A stretch of 64,000 bases of DNA from Komagataella phaffii GS115 (GCF_000027005.1 NC_012963.1:2108001-2172000); one strand, 5' to 3'; positions 28,313-37,499 are shown, counted from the first letter of the stretch. Numbers and translations are program-made. Notes: generated by a model not told the origin, from the letters alone.

Positions 28313-29797
28313 TTACTCTGGCTTGCCAGAGCTGGTCTCGGATCCTAGGGTCTCACCGTTAGCTGGAGGGTTTTGGCTCTTGTTGTTGCCCAACACAGAT
28401 CTGATTGATTTGATTGGGGACAATGGAGTTGGCTCAGGTTGAGGAATGAACATGTTGTCCTGTTGATCCTCATTGTAGGTGAACTCTCCGATAACAGCAG
28501 CATCAGTACCAATAATCTCTTGGTCCTCGGACAATCTCAACTTTAAGAATGGAATTCTGTCTTGGATATTAAGCAAAATTGAGGTAACACCGAAAGACCA
28601 AAGTAAGGTGGCACAACAAGCGGCCAATTGGTATCCCAGTTGTACGTAATGCTGGTTAATCCAACCACCGTCAATTTCGGTTCCGTCAAGAGCAGCAACG
28701 TAGTCGGCTGCAAAGAGACCAGTCATCACAGATCCAATAAATCCTCCAACTCCATGAAGAGCGAAGACATCCATACCGTCATCAATCTTCATCAAGAACT
28801 TAAGCTCAACGGCAAAGTTACATAGAGTACCTGCAACAATACCAAAGGCAACGGCAAAATAAACTGGCGTGTAACCAGCAGCAGGAGTAATGGCAACCAA
28901 ACCGGAAATGGCACCACAGCACATACCAGTGGTAGTCCACTTACGACCAAATCTGAAATAATCAACGAACAACCAAGCTAAAGCACCAGTACCAGCAGCT
29001 AAGTTGGTGCTGACACATGCGTACCAAGAACGCATGGAGGCGTTACCAGTAGAACCACCATTGAATCCAAACCATCCAAACCACAGGAAAACAGTTCCCA
29101 AGACGACGGAGGTCACAGAGTGAGGTTTGTACTTGGGAACTCCCTTAGCCACAGCTGGATCGTGTCTCTTACCTAACCATAAAGCATAAGCCAAGGCACC
29201 AGCACCAGAGTTCATATGGACAGGTCCTCCTCCGGCAAAGTCCAAGGCACCGAGGTCAGCCAACCATCCGTTGGCGTTCCATGTCCAAGCGGCAATTGGG
29301 CAGTATACAACGGTTACCCAACAAAACAGGAAAACCATCATAGGACCTAAAGCTGCTCTTTCACAAGCACCACCAACCATCAAACAGCCGGTAACCATAG
29401 CAAACATACCTTGAAAGAAACAAAACAAAATATCGGGAACGGTACTAGCAGTTGAAGGAGCACCAAGGACATCCATCAGACAGAAATTTGTCATGTTACC
29501 CAAGAAGTTACTGGAGTCACGGCCGAAGACCAAGGAATAACCCCAGAAAAACCATTGAAACGAGACCACACCCGCAGCCATTAAAGACGCCCACAATAGA
29601 GAAAGGGCATGCTTCTTTCTAGCCAGACCGGAGTATAACAGACCGACACCGGGGACCATCAAGAAGACTAAACAACCACTGACAGCAACCCATACCATGT
29701 CAGCTTTGTCAAAACGAACATTCAAGTCGACCTCAAGGGAGTTTCCTCCGGTTCCTGAGTCGTAGTATCCAGAAGGGAGAGGAGTTTCTTCAGACAT
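28313..29797 (-). CDS. MEP2: Ammonium permease, Mep2 type
   Basis: High-affinity ammonium transporter of the plasma membrane, also an ammonium sensor in filamentation in other yeasts. The 494 residues show the Amt fold of 11 membrane segments, with DFAGGGPVHMNSGAGALAYA as signature. Both pore histidines are present at His194 and His348, the numbering of S. cerevisiae Mep2; Mep1/Mep3 proteins have Glu at the first site, so this is the Mep2 class. The cytosolic tail (about 430-494) is Ser/Pro-rich, as expected for Npr1/TORC1 control. A TATA-like TATATAAATA lies at 29861-29870, and a cluster of GATAA sites lies 430-490 bp upstream. Confidence 0.92.
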   Translation of the reverse strand: MSEETPLPSGYYDSGTGGNSLEVDLNVRFDKADMVWVAVSGCLVFLMVPGVGLLYSGLARKKHALSLLWASLMAAGVVSFQWFFWGYSLVFGRDSSNFLGNMTNFCLMDVLGAPSTASTVPDILFCFFQGMFAMVTGCLMVGGACERAALGPMMVFLFCWVTVVYCPIAAWTWNANGWLADLGALDFAGGGPVHMNSGAGALAYALWLGKRHDPAVAKGVPKYKPHSVTSVVLGTVFLWFGWFGFNGGSTGNASMRSWYACVSTNLAAGTGALAWLFVDYFRFGRKWTTTGMCCGAISGLVAITPAAGYTPVYFAVAFGIVAGTLCNFAVELKFLMKIDDGMDVFALHGVGGFIGSVMTGLFAADYVAALDGTEIDGGWINQHYVQLGYQLAACCATLLWSFGVTSILLNIQDRIPFLKLRLSEDQEIIGTDAAVIGEFTYNEDQQDNMFIPQPEPTPLSPIKSIRSVLGNNKSQNPPANGETLGSETSSGKPE

Positions 29798-29860
29798 TGT
29801 CGAATAAAGACGTTATTAATCGAATGATTGAATTGGCTAGAGAGGAGGGATTTTGCTGTG

Positions 29861-29870
29861 TATTTATATA
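29861..29870 (-). promoter_or_regulatory. TATA box of MEP2
   Basis: TATATAAATA on the minus strand, ending 64 bp upstream of the MEP2 ATG. Confidence 0.5.
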
Positions 29871-30086
29871 GAATGTGATACGATATGCGGGCTACGATCT
29901 TATTGGCCCAGTAGAGCAAAACAGAGGAATTTCTTAGGAACGATTGATATCTTGGAAACTGGATTGTGTATGGCCAATTTATGTGTTTGATAATGAAGAT
30001 AACAGTTTCATGCGGCTCGTCAAGAGATCCGTTTAGAAGGGTATTCTTACCGTTTATGGTAAATACTGGGGAGTAGCCTAAATACC

Positions 30087-30115
30087 AAAAACCTAAAAAA
30101 AAGGGGGAGGTTTTT
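30087..30115. repeat. Hairpin-forming inverted repeat upstream of MEP2
   Basis: Eight-base arms AAAAACCT (30087-30094) and AGGTTTTT (30108-30115) enclose a 13-nt loop made of eight A and five G. Confidence 0.6.
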
Positions 30116-30232
30116 AGTGATATTTGGGCAAAAAGGCCAATAAACTAAAGAGTAAGTGAACTGGAACCCCAACGACTGGAAGTTGTACACATTGAGGTGA
30201 AGAAACCTACTCCTCACTAGGTGAGTCTTTAT

Positions 30233-30283
30233 TTATCAATTACCAGATAAGTCGGATAATATGCAGCGTCATGCATCTGATAA
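30233..30283. promoter_or_regulatory. GATAA cluster (GATA-factor sites) between MEP2 and FEP1
   Basis: Four GATAA cores in 51 bp: TTATC at 30233, GATAAG at 30246, GATAA at 30255 and GATAA at 30279. Such clusters are the upstream activating sequences of nitrogen-catabolite-sensitive genes. (A/T)GATAA is also the Fep1-family site, so the cluster could serve MEP2, FEP1 autoregulation or both. Confidence 0.6.
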
Positions 30284-31068
30284 CAGTATCCACATAGCAA
30301 AGGTTAGGAGAAAATCTCAACCTCATTGAAAAATAGGGGGAATTATCGAATGTTTATGAGAAGAGTCTAGTAAATCATAGCAACTCAACTTTAAAAATAG
30401 GATAGATTTCTCAATGTTAGCCGAATCTAAGGGAGTGATTTTTTTGAGCCCTTTTCAACGGTTTTCTGCCCACCAAACCCACCGTAATTGAATCTCTCAT
30501 GATATCGGATCTTTTTACCCGAAAAGATAGTAAAACCTCAATTTTGATCAATCTGATCAATCTTTCGGTATCATCGATTTCTCCCTATTATTCGGTACTA
30601 TGTGTTTGATGATGTGTTCAATTCCAAACCTTGCCAAGATTTCGTAGTCGATCACATCCGACCTCCCCACGCTCCCATACGATTTTTTGAGTTGTGAAAT
30701 TTCTCCTTGCTATTTAAGTGCACTACCCAATAGTTCCGTTTTGGGCACTATATCTCCGACTAACGTGCCAGCTCGGCTTTCTGTTCGTCTTCGGGTGTCA
30801 TATAAATACTCTCTGTCAGCACACGACCTCGTTGTAGTGTTCTCAGTAGTGGATTTGTAATTATTCACCTCTTATTGGCTATAGATGAAGGAGATAGGAT
30901 TTAGACTTTTATGCCGCGTCTCGTTAAGAGTGAAGAAAACTTACACCGCCATCACCACTCTACTCAGCTGTCCCATTTTGTTGCTTCCCCCAGCAAGGAC
31001 TATGTATCAATAAGCCCATCCAATAATCACATCCACAGAGAATACTTACAAAGACATCATCAACAACA

Positions 31069-32082
31069 ATGAGTGCGAAACCAACCAGCTCTACTAGCGC
31101 CGATACTTCCCCAGTCATAGATAATCCCCAGCCGTCCCAAAGCTACTCAACATCGTCAACGTCACCTTCTACTGTTTCAGATGATAGTAGCCATGTTTGT
31201 TCCAACTGTGGAACTGCGAAGACTCCGTTATGGAGACGTGCTGCTGATGGCTCGTTAGTCTGCAACGCTTGTGGCCTTTACTACCGGGCGAAAAACTCTC
31301 ACCGTCCAGTGAACTTGAAACGACCGCCAAAAGTGGTCACTGTATCAAGGAGTGACCTCGAAAATGGAACTTGTAAAGGTGACGGTAGGTGTAATGGTAC
31401 CGGCGGGGCTCAGGCTTGCAAAGGCTGTCCAGCATTCAATAATAGAGTGATTTCCTCTACATTCAAACACAAACAATCAAATTCCACAGTTAAATCTCCC
31501 GATACTTCATCCAACGATGAAGAGGAAAGCTCTGGCTTGCAATCCGTGGCTATAGCTTGCACCAATTGTGGCACCACAGTTACTCCACTATGGAGACGAG
31601 ATAACATTGGTAATACTATTTGCAATGCCTGCGGTTTATACTACCGGCTACATGGATCCCATAGACCAGTCAACTTGAAAAGGACAATGATAAAAAGAAG
31701 GAAACGAGCCATCGCAAAGGAACCGGGACATGCTAAAAATTTAAGCCGAGATGAGTCTCCTGCAAACAACGTCGAGAGGACGATACTGCCTTCTATACGG
31801 CAGCTTACAGGCAATATCTTACCTCCTTTAGCCGTTGATTATACCAACCATATTGACACATCCAGGAAAGCCTTTTTCAGCAATATGAATGCGATAAGTG
31901 TGAATTCACTGCTCAACGACCACCCCCAGAATGCATCCGAATCTTCAAACCCGTCAACTCCTCCTCCTCCTCCTCTTGACAATTCCACAAAAAACGAACC
32001 TTTACCACAGAGATTCCTCAAGTCGCACAAGCCACACAAGCCACATACTCCCCCCCGGATTTCTGATCTTATAAGCAAATAG
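31069..32082 (+). CDS. FEP1: Iron-responsive GATA repressor (Fep1/Sfu1/SreA family)
   Basis: A 337-residue repressor with two GATA zinc fingers: Cys44/47/65/68 and Cys164/167/185/188, both with the 17-residue loop and LWRR. Between them are four further cysteines (102, 108, 117, 120) in the CKGDGRC...ACKGC pattern that marks fungal iron regulators and is needed for iron sensing in that family. The second finger is followed by the basic RTMIKRRKR. The C-terminal part is Ser/Pro-rich and shorter than in S. pombe Fep1, with no obvious coiled coil. Known relatives switch off siderophore and reductive iron uptake genes when iron is plentiful, and a Fep1 has been described in P. pastoris. Confidence 0.9.
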   Translation: MSAKPTSSTSADTSPVIDNPQPSQSYSTSSTSPSTVSDDSSHVCSNCGTAKTPLWRRAADGSLVCNACGLYYRAKNSHRPVNLKRPPKVVTVSRSDLENGTCKGDGRCNGTGGAQACKGCPAFNNRVISSTFKHKQSNSTVKSPDTSSNDEEESSGLQSVAIACTNCGTTVTPLWRRDNIGNTICNACGLYYRLHGSHRPVNLKRTMIKRRKRAIAKEPGHAKNLSRDESPANNVERTILPSIRQLTGNILPPLAVDYTNHIDTSRKAFFSNMNAISVNSLLNDHPQNASESSNPSTPPPPPLDNSTKNEPLPQRFLKSHKPHKPHTPPRISDLISK

Positions 32083-32227
32083 ACCTCAGCCCATGGGTTA
32101 ATATAGAATTAATTGCAATGTAATTGCTGTATCAGACATCTACCATCTTTTTTCTGTATATTTCAATCTTGTCGCTGAACACGGTCGCGTCTCCCAAGGA
32201 ATACACACACCAGGGAACTATCAGTCA

Positions 32228-32941
32228 ATGGCTTCGAACCCAAAGGATGGGGGAGATCAGGTCTCAAGAATCCAGCAACTTTATAGAGACAAATATCTCT
32301 TTCAAAATCCGCAGTTGCCTCCAACCATAGACCCTTCCAGAGTGGCCAGGCATCGATCTGTCAGCCAAAGACAAAATAGCATACTTGGAGATCCTTTGCC
32401 TTTAGACTATTTACCGAAGAAAACTGCCATTAAGGTTGAAACTGCGGCAGCTCCGTGGAACTTTCCAAAGTCAAATCAAGGTTCAAGATCAGGTTCAAGG
32501 TCGACCTCTTTAGAATTGGAACGATTGGAACAGGAAGTCGACTCCTCTCTTTTCGCAGATATCAACTCCATAGAGACTAAACTACATGAATTAGAGCACA
32601 AATTTCAAAAGGAAATCTTATCCTTGGAATTGGATATTCAAGAAACTTTTATCTCATTAGAGAACCAACTTAAGTCTATAAAGGAAAATTTGGAAACTGC
32701 CGAAAAGCTCGGCACTCATAAAAGCCAAGCACCCCAAAATATAGAGGACTATCACAGGCCATTAAACACAGCATATGAATTGCAGAGTAGCCATCTAAAT
32801 AGGATATCTCGTTGGCCCCCCTCTCAGCTCAATCCTTCAACTAGCTTGCCTCCAAGTAACTCTTGGAGAGCATTCTACATGTTAATAGGAGCGGTCTTCG
32901 GAATGCTGGCCTTGCTGGGATCCTTCCTACTAGCAGATTAG
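32228..32941 (+). CDS. Tail-anchored membrane protein with central coiled coil, function unknown
   Basis: I do not recognise this 237-residue protein. The N-terminal 100 residues are polar. A helical, probably coiled-coil stretch runs from about 98 to 160 (many Glu/Leu/Lys), and a single hydrophobic segment at about 215-235 (AFYMLIGAVFGMLALLGSFLL) ends two residues before the stop. This is the layout of a C-tail-anchored protein of ER, peroxisome or mitochondrial outer membrane. It is not obviously a SNARE because no zero-layer Gln/Arg heptad core is clear. It follows FEP1 by 145 bp on the same strand. Confidence 0.7.
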   Translation: MASNPKDGGDQVSRIQQLYRDKYLFQNPQLPPTIDPSRVARHRSVSQRQNSILGDPLPLDYLPKKTAIKVETAAAPWNFPKSNQGSRSGSRSTSLELERLEQEVDSSLFADINSIETKLHELEHKFQKEILSLELDIQETFISLENQLKSIKENLETAEKLGTHKSQAPQNIEDYHRPLNTAYELQSSHLNRISRWPPSQLNPSTSLPPSNSWRAFYMLIGAVFGMLALLGSFLLAD

Positions 32942-33043
32942 TGGTGTCTTTCTCAGTTCAGAAAGAACATCTGTGTGAAATTAATAATGATATGTACAAT
33001 AGTGTTGAAATAAGAATGAAAAACTCTCCCCATTTACCTCTCT

Positions 33044-33598
33044 TTAGTCATCATAATCATTAGGAGGTGGTCTAGAGGCTTCACCTCTCATATACATGTC
33101 AATAGCTGTACTGAAAGCAGCAAAACCTGCACATCCTAGAAGGGCAGCTTGGGGCCCTGACTTGATAGCTAATCCCGCTCCTGTGATGCACCCTGCAGCC
33201 GTACCATTGTACAAATCGTTTTTGGCACGAAGGCTCTCCACTGAGCACTCAACTGCAGAATAAATCATTCCAATGTAGCCGAAGTTTTTGGCACTCGACC
33301 AGGACCGACGCCCCATATCAGAGAACTGAAGTTTCATTTGTTGCTTCAAAGGAAGATCTGAAATGTGCTTAACTCCTTCTGAACCAACTGGGACATCATA
33401 AGCCATGGATGCCATGAACAGACCGAAAAAACCACCAAGCACAAAACCTGATACTCCACTCATTATGGTCTTTCCTGGGCAGGATTGCATGAAATTTATC
33501 ATGGCATCGGCTCCTGCTGCAGCTTGTTCCTCCTGCGTCATTTCGGAGTACGGCCTATTATCGGCAGGTCGTATCCCTGTGAATATTACGTTGTTCAT
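33044..33598 (-). CDS. TIM22: Tim22, channel subunit of the mitochondrial carrier translocase
   Basis: Inserts carrier proteins into the mitochondrial inner membrane as the core of the TIM22 complex. The 184 residues belong to the Tim17/22/23 family. A soluble N-terminus ends in [28 protein letters not shown] (first membrane segment), followed by further Gly-rich segments ([29 protein letters not shown]). Two cysteines sit near the intermembrane-space ends of segments 1 and 2, as in the family. The ATG used is the first in frame. It is tandem with DUG3, which lies upstream on the same strand. Confidence 0.9.
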   Translation of the reverse strand: MNNVIFTGIRPADNRPYSEMTQEEQAAAGADAMINFMQSCPGKTIMSGVSGFVLGGFFGLFMASMAYDVPVGSEGVKHISDLPLKQQMKLQFSDMGRRSWSSAKNFGYIGMIYSAVECSVESLRAKNDLYNGTAAGCITGAGLAIKSGPQAALLGCAGFAAFSTAIDMYMRGEASRPPPNDYDD

Positions 33599-33692
33599 GT
33601 GGTGGCTCTAGGGGTTGTTGATGGAGGAGAGAGGTATCCATTGCGAGATGAAAAAAAATATACATAAGATTACATAATACAAGGTTGAAAAT

Positions 33693-34775
33693 TTACTGTT
33701 TAACTGACACCATAGACGATCTGGTACGTCCCTCCCTGTCAAGAGGTGGTAGGGAGGACTCAATAGTGCCTGATACAGGCAAGGAGCCCATAAGTCCTTT
33801 CGATTCTGCAAAGGACGCATTTCTTTCGAAGGCGGGGTCACTCTGGTAGTACTCATCAACTATAGGATGCAGTAAAACAGTTTGTCCCTTGACCGAAAGA
33901 GTGCTGTTTGTTGGCACTGTAATCCAGTCTCCCCTCTCAAAGGTTAATGGCTCCGATGCTATCATGATAATGTTCTGGGAACGATCTAAACGTTCCATAT
34001 GGAATTGTCCCGGCTCATACTCCAAAAATCTTGAGCCTGTGCTAAAATGCAAAGATGCAGCAGCGTCTGTCTTGGAGGTCACATAGCGTGACACTACAAT
34101 AGATGAACCATCAGTGACAGCAAAATTTAGTAGTGATGGTTCTTTCACAGATGCATCGAGCTCAACCTCCTGTGCCCAGTCTTTAATGAAACCTATAGTC
34201 TTTACCAAACATTCTCTCAATATTTTGTGGCCAAGATCTTTTCCTTTGGGGTCATGTCCCATTCTGTGTAAAGTGTCCAAAAACAAGGCAAAGGAACATT
34301 CTGAATCTGTGGATCCTTGAATATGTAAGAAGTACTCATCGTCGATATGATTTATTAGTTTTCTCTTCACTTTTGAAAAGTTTCCAATTCCACCGTTGTG
34401 CATGAACATAATGTTATGATATGTGAACGGATGACAATTAGTTTCACTGAGAACACCGTACGTAGAAGCTCTAACATGGGCGAACGTTAGACGACTTCTG
34501 GTCTTGTCAGCTAATCTTTCCAAATTTAAGTTATTCCAGGCAGGGGTGATGGCCCTGAAAACACAAGGACCGTCCGAATCATGAGCGGCACAGTCATTGT
34601 CATCGTCTTCTTCGGTGTAGTAGCCGACCCCAAACCCATCACCGTTCATTGGTCTTCTCATATCAACTCTCAATCTAGAATCAAAAGATTGGTTGATAAT
34701 AGAGTGGGCTGGACGAGTCAGCAAATTGGCAAGCAGCATAGGCTCTTCACCCTTGAATATAAGGAAACGACACAT
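33693..34775 (-). CDS. DUG3: Dug3, glutamine amidotransferase-like subunit of glutathione degradation
   Basis: Part of the Dug2-Dug3 complex that hydrolyses glutathione in the cytosol. The protein begins Met-Cys-Arg-Phe, the N-terminal nucleophile arrangement of class II amidotransferases, so the start must be the ATG at 34775 and not the upstream TTG. Other motifs are RRPMNGDGFGVGYY near 47, HVRASTYG near 103 and CHPF...MFMHNGGIGNF near 115-130. Length is 360 residues against 357 in S. cerevisiae. It diverges from the universal-stress-domain gene across 216 bp that hold a CACGTG site, which fits sulfur control by Cbf1. Confidence 0.93.
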   Translation of the reverse strand: MCRFLIFKGEEPMLLANLLTRPAHSIINQSFDSRLRVDMRRPMNGDGFGVGYYTEEDDDNDCAAHDSDGPCVFRAITPAWNNLNLERLADKTRSRLTFAHVRASTYGVLSETNCHPFTYHNIMFMHNGGIGNFSKVKRKLINHIDDEYFLHIQGSTDSECSFALFLDTLHRMGHDPKGKDLGHKILRECLVKTIGFIKDWAQEVELDASVKEPSLLNFAVTDGSSIVVSRYVTSKTDAAASLHFSTGSRFLEYEPGQFHMERLDRSQNIIMIASEPLTFERGDWITVPTNSTLSVKGQTVLLHPIVDEYYQSDPAFERNASFAESKGLMGSLPVSGTIESSLPPLDREGRTRSSMVSVKQ

Positions 34776-34880
34776 TACTACACTGAAAGGTGATAACTTT
34801 AACTGCAATCTGTGTCCCAAGGAATGAGCCCATACTTGTAGTTCTGATTATGTAATGCCACCTGACCAACTTCCCGATAT

Positions 34881-34886
34881 CACGTG
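34881..34886. promoter_or_regulatory. CACGTG (Cbf1-type E-box) before DUG3
   Basis: The palindrome sits in ATCACGTGAC, the classical Cbf1 context, about 106 bp from the DUG3 ATG and 106 bp from the divergent stress-protein ATG. Confidence 0.55.
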
Positions 34887-34991
34887 ACACGAATCTTTAC
34901 GATGAGATCTGTCAGGATTATCTTCAAATCGGTGTGGCATTCGACTGAAATTTTACCTGCTTAATAGCTACACTGAGGTGCGGTAACTGCC

Positions 34992-35981
34992 ATGGGTGCA
35001 AACGTTGCTGCTGAAGAGGATGGTGACCACATTACAAGCACATTATACAACACAAGAGTAAATTCTATGTTGTACCATGACAGCACCACTCAGGAGCAGG
35101 AGGCAGACGTTGATAAGCCTCTCTATCATCACATTAGGCCTACTTTGAGCTCTAACGCATCATTTGAAAACAAAGTGTCTTTTGATACGATGCACACGCC
35201 ACGGTTTGTCAAAAATGTTCAGACATACGCCCTGAAAGTGAGCCATGCAGAATATAACTACTCCCGTACCAGCAGGACAGTTTTGGTTGCCTATGATGAC
35301 GAAAGCTGGTCCATGACCGCTTTGAAATGGGTCATCGATGAGTTAATGAACGACGGTGACATGGTAATATGCCTTTGGATAATGGATAGAGAAGAAGACC
35401 ATTATAAGAATGAGGCTGCGAAACTATTAGAAAGGATGGCTGCTCTCAATGAACATCAAAAGAAGATTGAAATTGTGCTAGAAGTTTCTATTGGCAGGGC
35501 CTCTTATTATATTACTAAAGCAACCACGGAGTATGAGCCAGAAATGCTTGTTGTTGGAACTGATCGTTACCATGCTCGGTGGGGGCTGAAAGAACTAATT
35601 GCCCCTCAATCAATGTGCAAATATTGTTTGGAATACGCACTTGTTCCTGTGATCATAGTGAATTCTGACTATGAAGCACTGAGTACCAGCCATTCCAACC
35701 TTGGTTCGCCGTTACCTGCCATGACCACCGCGCCGTCAGTTAGCGATCTACAATCCCGACTAGAGGAGTTACAAATGTTAGAGACTAATACACAGTACCA
35801 TAAGCAGTACTTTGCCAACAGATTGAAGACTGTCAAAGTAAACTACAAGGCTCACCATAGAGAGTCTAGAATTGGAAGATCTTTGGAGAAGTTTACGGAA
35901 GTTATACGACTACCTCGAGCCAGTTCCCGGTCAAAAACGAGGAATGCTTCAAGAGAAGCCAGTGTTTCCCGATTCAGATAA
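34992..35981 (+). CDS. Universal stress protein (UspA) domain protein
   Basis: A 329-residue protein with one UspA fold at about residues 88-230. The strand RTVLVAYDDESWSMTALKWV opens the domain and VVGTDRYHARWGLKELI...LVPVIIVNSD closes it; the latter resembles the nucleotide-binding GxxG...G(S/T) region, though it is not a perfect match. The N-terminal 80 residues are polar. The C-terminal tail is basic and Ser/Arg-rich (ASSRSKTRNASREASVS), likely phosphorylated. Fungal proteins of this type are poorly characterised. The stop is only 11 bp from the convergent DTD1 stop. Confidence 0.75.
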   Translation: MGANVAAEEDGDHITSTLYNTRVNSMLYHDSTTQEQEADVDKPLYHHIRPTLSSNASFENKVSFDTMHTPRFVKNVQTYALKVSHAEYNYSRTSRTVLVAYDDESWSMTALKWVIDELMNDGDMVICLWIMDREEDHYKNEAAKLLERMAALNEHQKKIEIVLEVSIGRASYYITKATTEYEPEMLVVGTDRYHARWGLKELIAPQSMCKYCLEYALVPVIIVNSDYEALSTSHSNLGSPLPAMTTAPSVSDLQSRLEELQMLETNTQYHKQYFANRLKTVKVNYKAHHRESRIGRSLEKFTEVIRLPRASSRSKTRNASREASVSRFR

Positions 35982-35992
35982 TAATATTCAAC

Positions 35993-36499
35993 TCAGTTCT
36001 GAATGTCTTCTATTTGTCTATCTTTTGGGTTCTTAGTATCATAGTTTATGGTTACTGGGCCGTCATTGATTAGAGCTACATCCATCATTGCCCCAAATAC
36101 TCCATCCTGTACGCTATTTTCAGGCTCTTCGACATGTTTCATTCCATTTTTCAACTTTTCTAAAAACTGTTGATAGAGCTCTAGTGCAATGTGTCCCTTA
36201 GCAGCTCTGTGGAAGTCTGGTTTAGACCCCTTCTTTACGTTTCCGTACAAAGTGAACTGGGAGACAGACAAAAGTTGACCCTTTGGCAAATCAGTCACAG
36301 ATTTTTGCCACATTTTTGATCCGTCGTCTGACTCAAACAGTCTCAGCTTTAACACTGTATTTGCCAATTTGTCAACATCATCAAAAGTGTCTTCATTGCA
36401 TATACCTACCAAAACCACCAATCCCCTTCCTATTTGGGAAACGACTTTGCCCTCAACGGTTACCGAGGCTGATTTGACTTTCTGGATAACAGCTCTCAT
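35993..36499 (-). CDS. DTD1: D-aminoacyl-tRNA deacylase (Dtd1)
   Basis: Removes D-amino acids wrongly attached to tRNA. The 168-residue protein has MRAVIQKVKSASVTVEGKVV at the N-terminus, the active-site SQFTLYG near 80, and the NDGPVTI segment with the Gly-cisPro pair near 147, all hallmarks of the DTD fold. It is somewhat longer than the usual 145-150 because of a charged C-terminal tail. The frame could begin one codon upstream at GTG, but the ATG at 36499 matches the family N-terminus. The Saccharomyces gene has an intron; none is needed here. Confidence 0.92.
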   Translation of the reverse strand: MRAVIQKVKSASVTVEGKVVSQIGRGLVVLVGICNEDTFDDVDKLANTVLKLRLFESDDGSKMWQKSVTDLPKGQLLSVSQFTLYGNVKKGSKPDFHRAAKGHIALELYQQFLEKLKNGMKHVEEPENSVQDGVFGAMMDVALINDGPVTINYDTKNPKDRQIEDIQN

Positions 36500-36613
36500 C
36501 ACTTGAGGTTTAAAGTTATAGAGAAGGTAAGCGGTGGAACCAGCTGCAGAAAGTAGAAAGTCGCGAATGCAATATTATTATATACAGATAAAGTACATAG
36601 TCCAAAGAACTCT

Positions 36614-37378
36614 TTAAAAGGACCTACCGTTGTCCACTCCGGATTGCCGTTCAGCGATCCCCCATATGCGGTCCATACGGAGCCCTCCAACATGGTCAGT
36701 AACATAGTAATACCTTGGTTTTCCTGTCTCTGGGTCTAAGGCTTTCCAGTTCGGCCAGCTAAACCAGGTAGATGGTCCTGTAATTCGTAAATCTTTGACT
36801 TGAACTAACTCGTTGAATGCTTTTCTACCAGACCAGTTAATTTTCTCCATAACCAAGGTTTCGTTCTGTGTAAGGTTTTCCAAAGTCTGTGGTTTGGTGT
36901 CGTCATACAGTCTATAGATACGAGACACATAAGGGCTTAAAAGGTAAAGCACCAAGGGGAACGGTATTATACTGACAACAGCTAAAGTTGTGGATGCAGG
37001 GAGCGCAAATAGCCCTGTGTCCAACATAAGCTTGCTGAAGTAAAGCCCTGCTAAACCAAATCCCAGAGTTACTCTCTTCGCTGTAGCAACCATTTGCATA
37101 CCAGGCGACTCGTACAGCGGGGAATGACCTTTACGAAACTTCTCGTCCAATGGCTTATCTGCAAACCATGAGTTTTGGGTTCGAACTTTCACTATTTGGT
37201 TGGCCTTCAGCTCGTGTTTGATGGGGTTAACCGATTCGATATCGATATTCCTAGCAGCGTTGGAGAAAGAGAACATGCGGATACTTTTTGGGCTTAGTGG
37301 CCTAGCCATAGAAGTCAGGACACCACTCTGTAACGGGCGGCCCCTTATGGCCTGTCCGAAAGGTAGACGATGTAGCAT
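36614..37378 (-). CDS. Mitochondrial TMEM70/TMEM223-like membrane protein (Mrx15-like candidate)
   Basis: A 254-residue protein. The N-terminus (MLHRLPFGQAIRGRPLQSG...FSFSNAAR) is rich in Arg/Ser and looks like a mitochondrial presequence. Two hydrophobic segments near 101-118 and 125-148 form a hairpin, followed by a soluble domain with the aromatic end WKALDPETGKPRYYY. This layout fits the TMEM70/TMEM186/TMEM223 family; in Saccharomyces the 250-residue Mrx15 is such a protein and binds mitochondrial ribosomes. I cannot confirm orthology from memory. It diverges from the CofD-like gene and has DTD1 downstream on the same strand. Confidence 0.5.
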   Translation of the reverse strand: MLHRLPFGQAIRGRPLQSGVLTSMARPLSPKSIRMFSFSNAARNIDIESVNPIKHELKANQIVKVRTQNSWFADKPLDEKFRKGHSPLYESPGMQMVATAKRVTLGFGLAGLYFSKLMLDTGLFALPASTTLAVVSIIPFPLVLYLLSPYVSRIYRLYDDTKPQTLENLTQNETLVMEKINWSGRKAFNELVQVKDLRITGPSTWFSWPNWKALDPETGKPRYYYVTDHVGGLRMDRIWGIAERQSGVDNGRSF

Positions 37379-37499
37379 TTGTTGGACGGACTAAAAAGAG
37401 AAACTAAAAGATTGAACTACTAATGGGTTTCGAGCAATTGCTAAGTTAGTTCCTCTAACATTCAACCCTTCTACAAGAGAAAAAAGAAAGACACAATTG

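Larger units (their letters stand above)
29798..31068. other. Long divergent intergenic region between MEP2 and FEP1
   Basis: 1271 bp, the longest non-coding stretch here. It carries at least seven GATAA cores (29989, 29998, 30233 minus, 30246, 30255, 30279, 30343 minus), a hairpin with arms AAAAACCT/AGGTTTTT at 30087-30115, a direct repeat TGATCAATC twice at 30545-30562, and TATAAATA at 30801-30808. The last suggests a FEP1 leader of about 200 nt or more. No ORF of substance is present. It is probably regulatory for both genes, with no evidence for an RNA gene. Confidence 0.6.
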
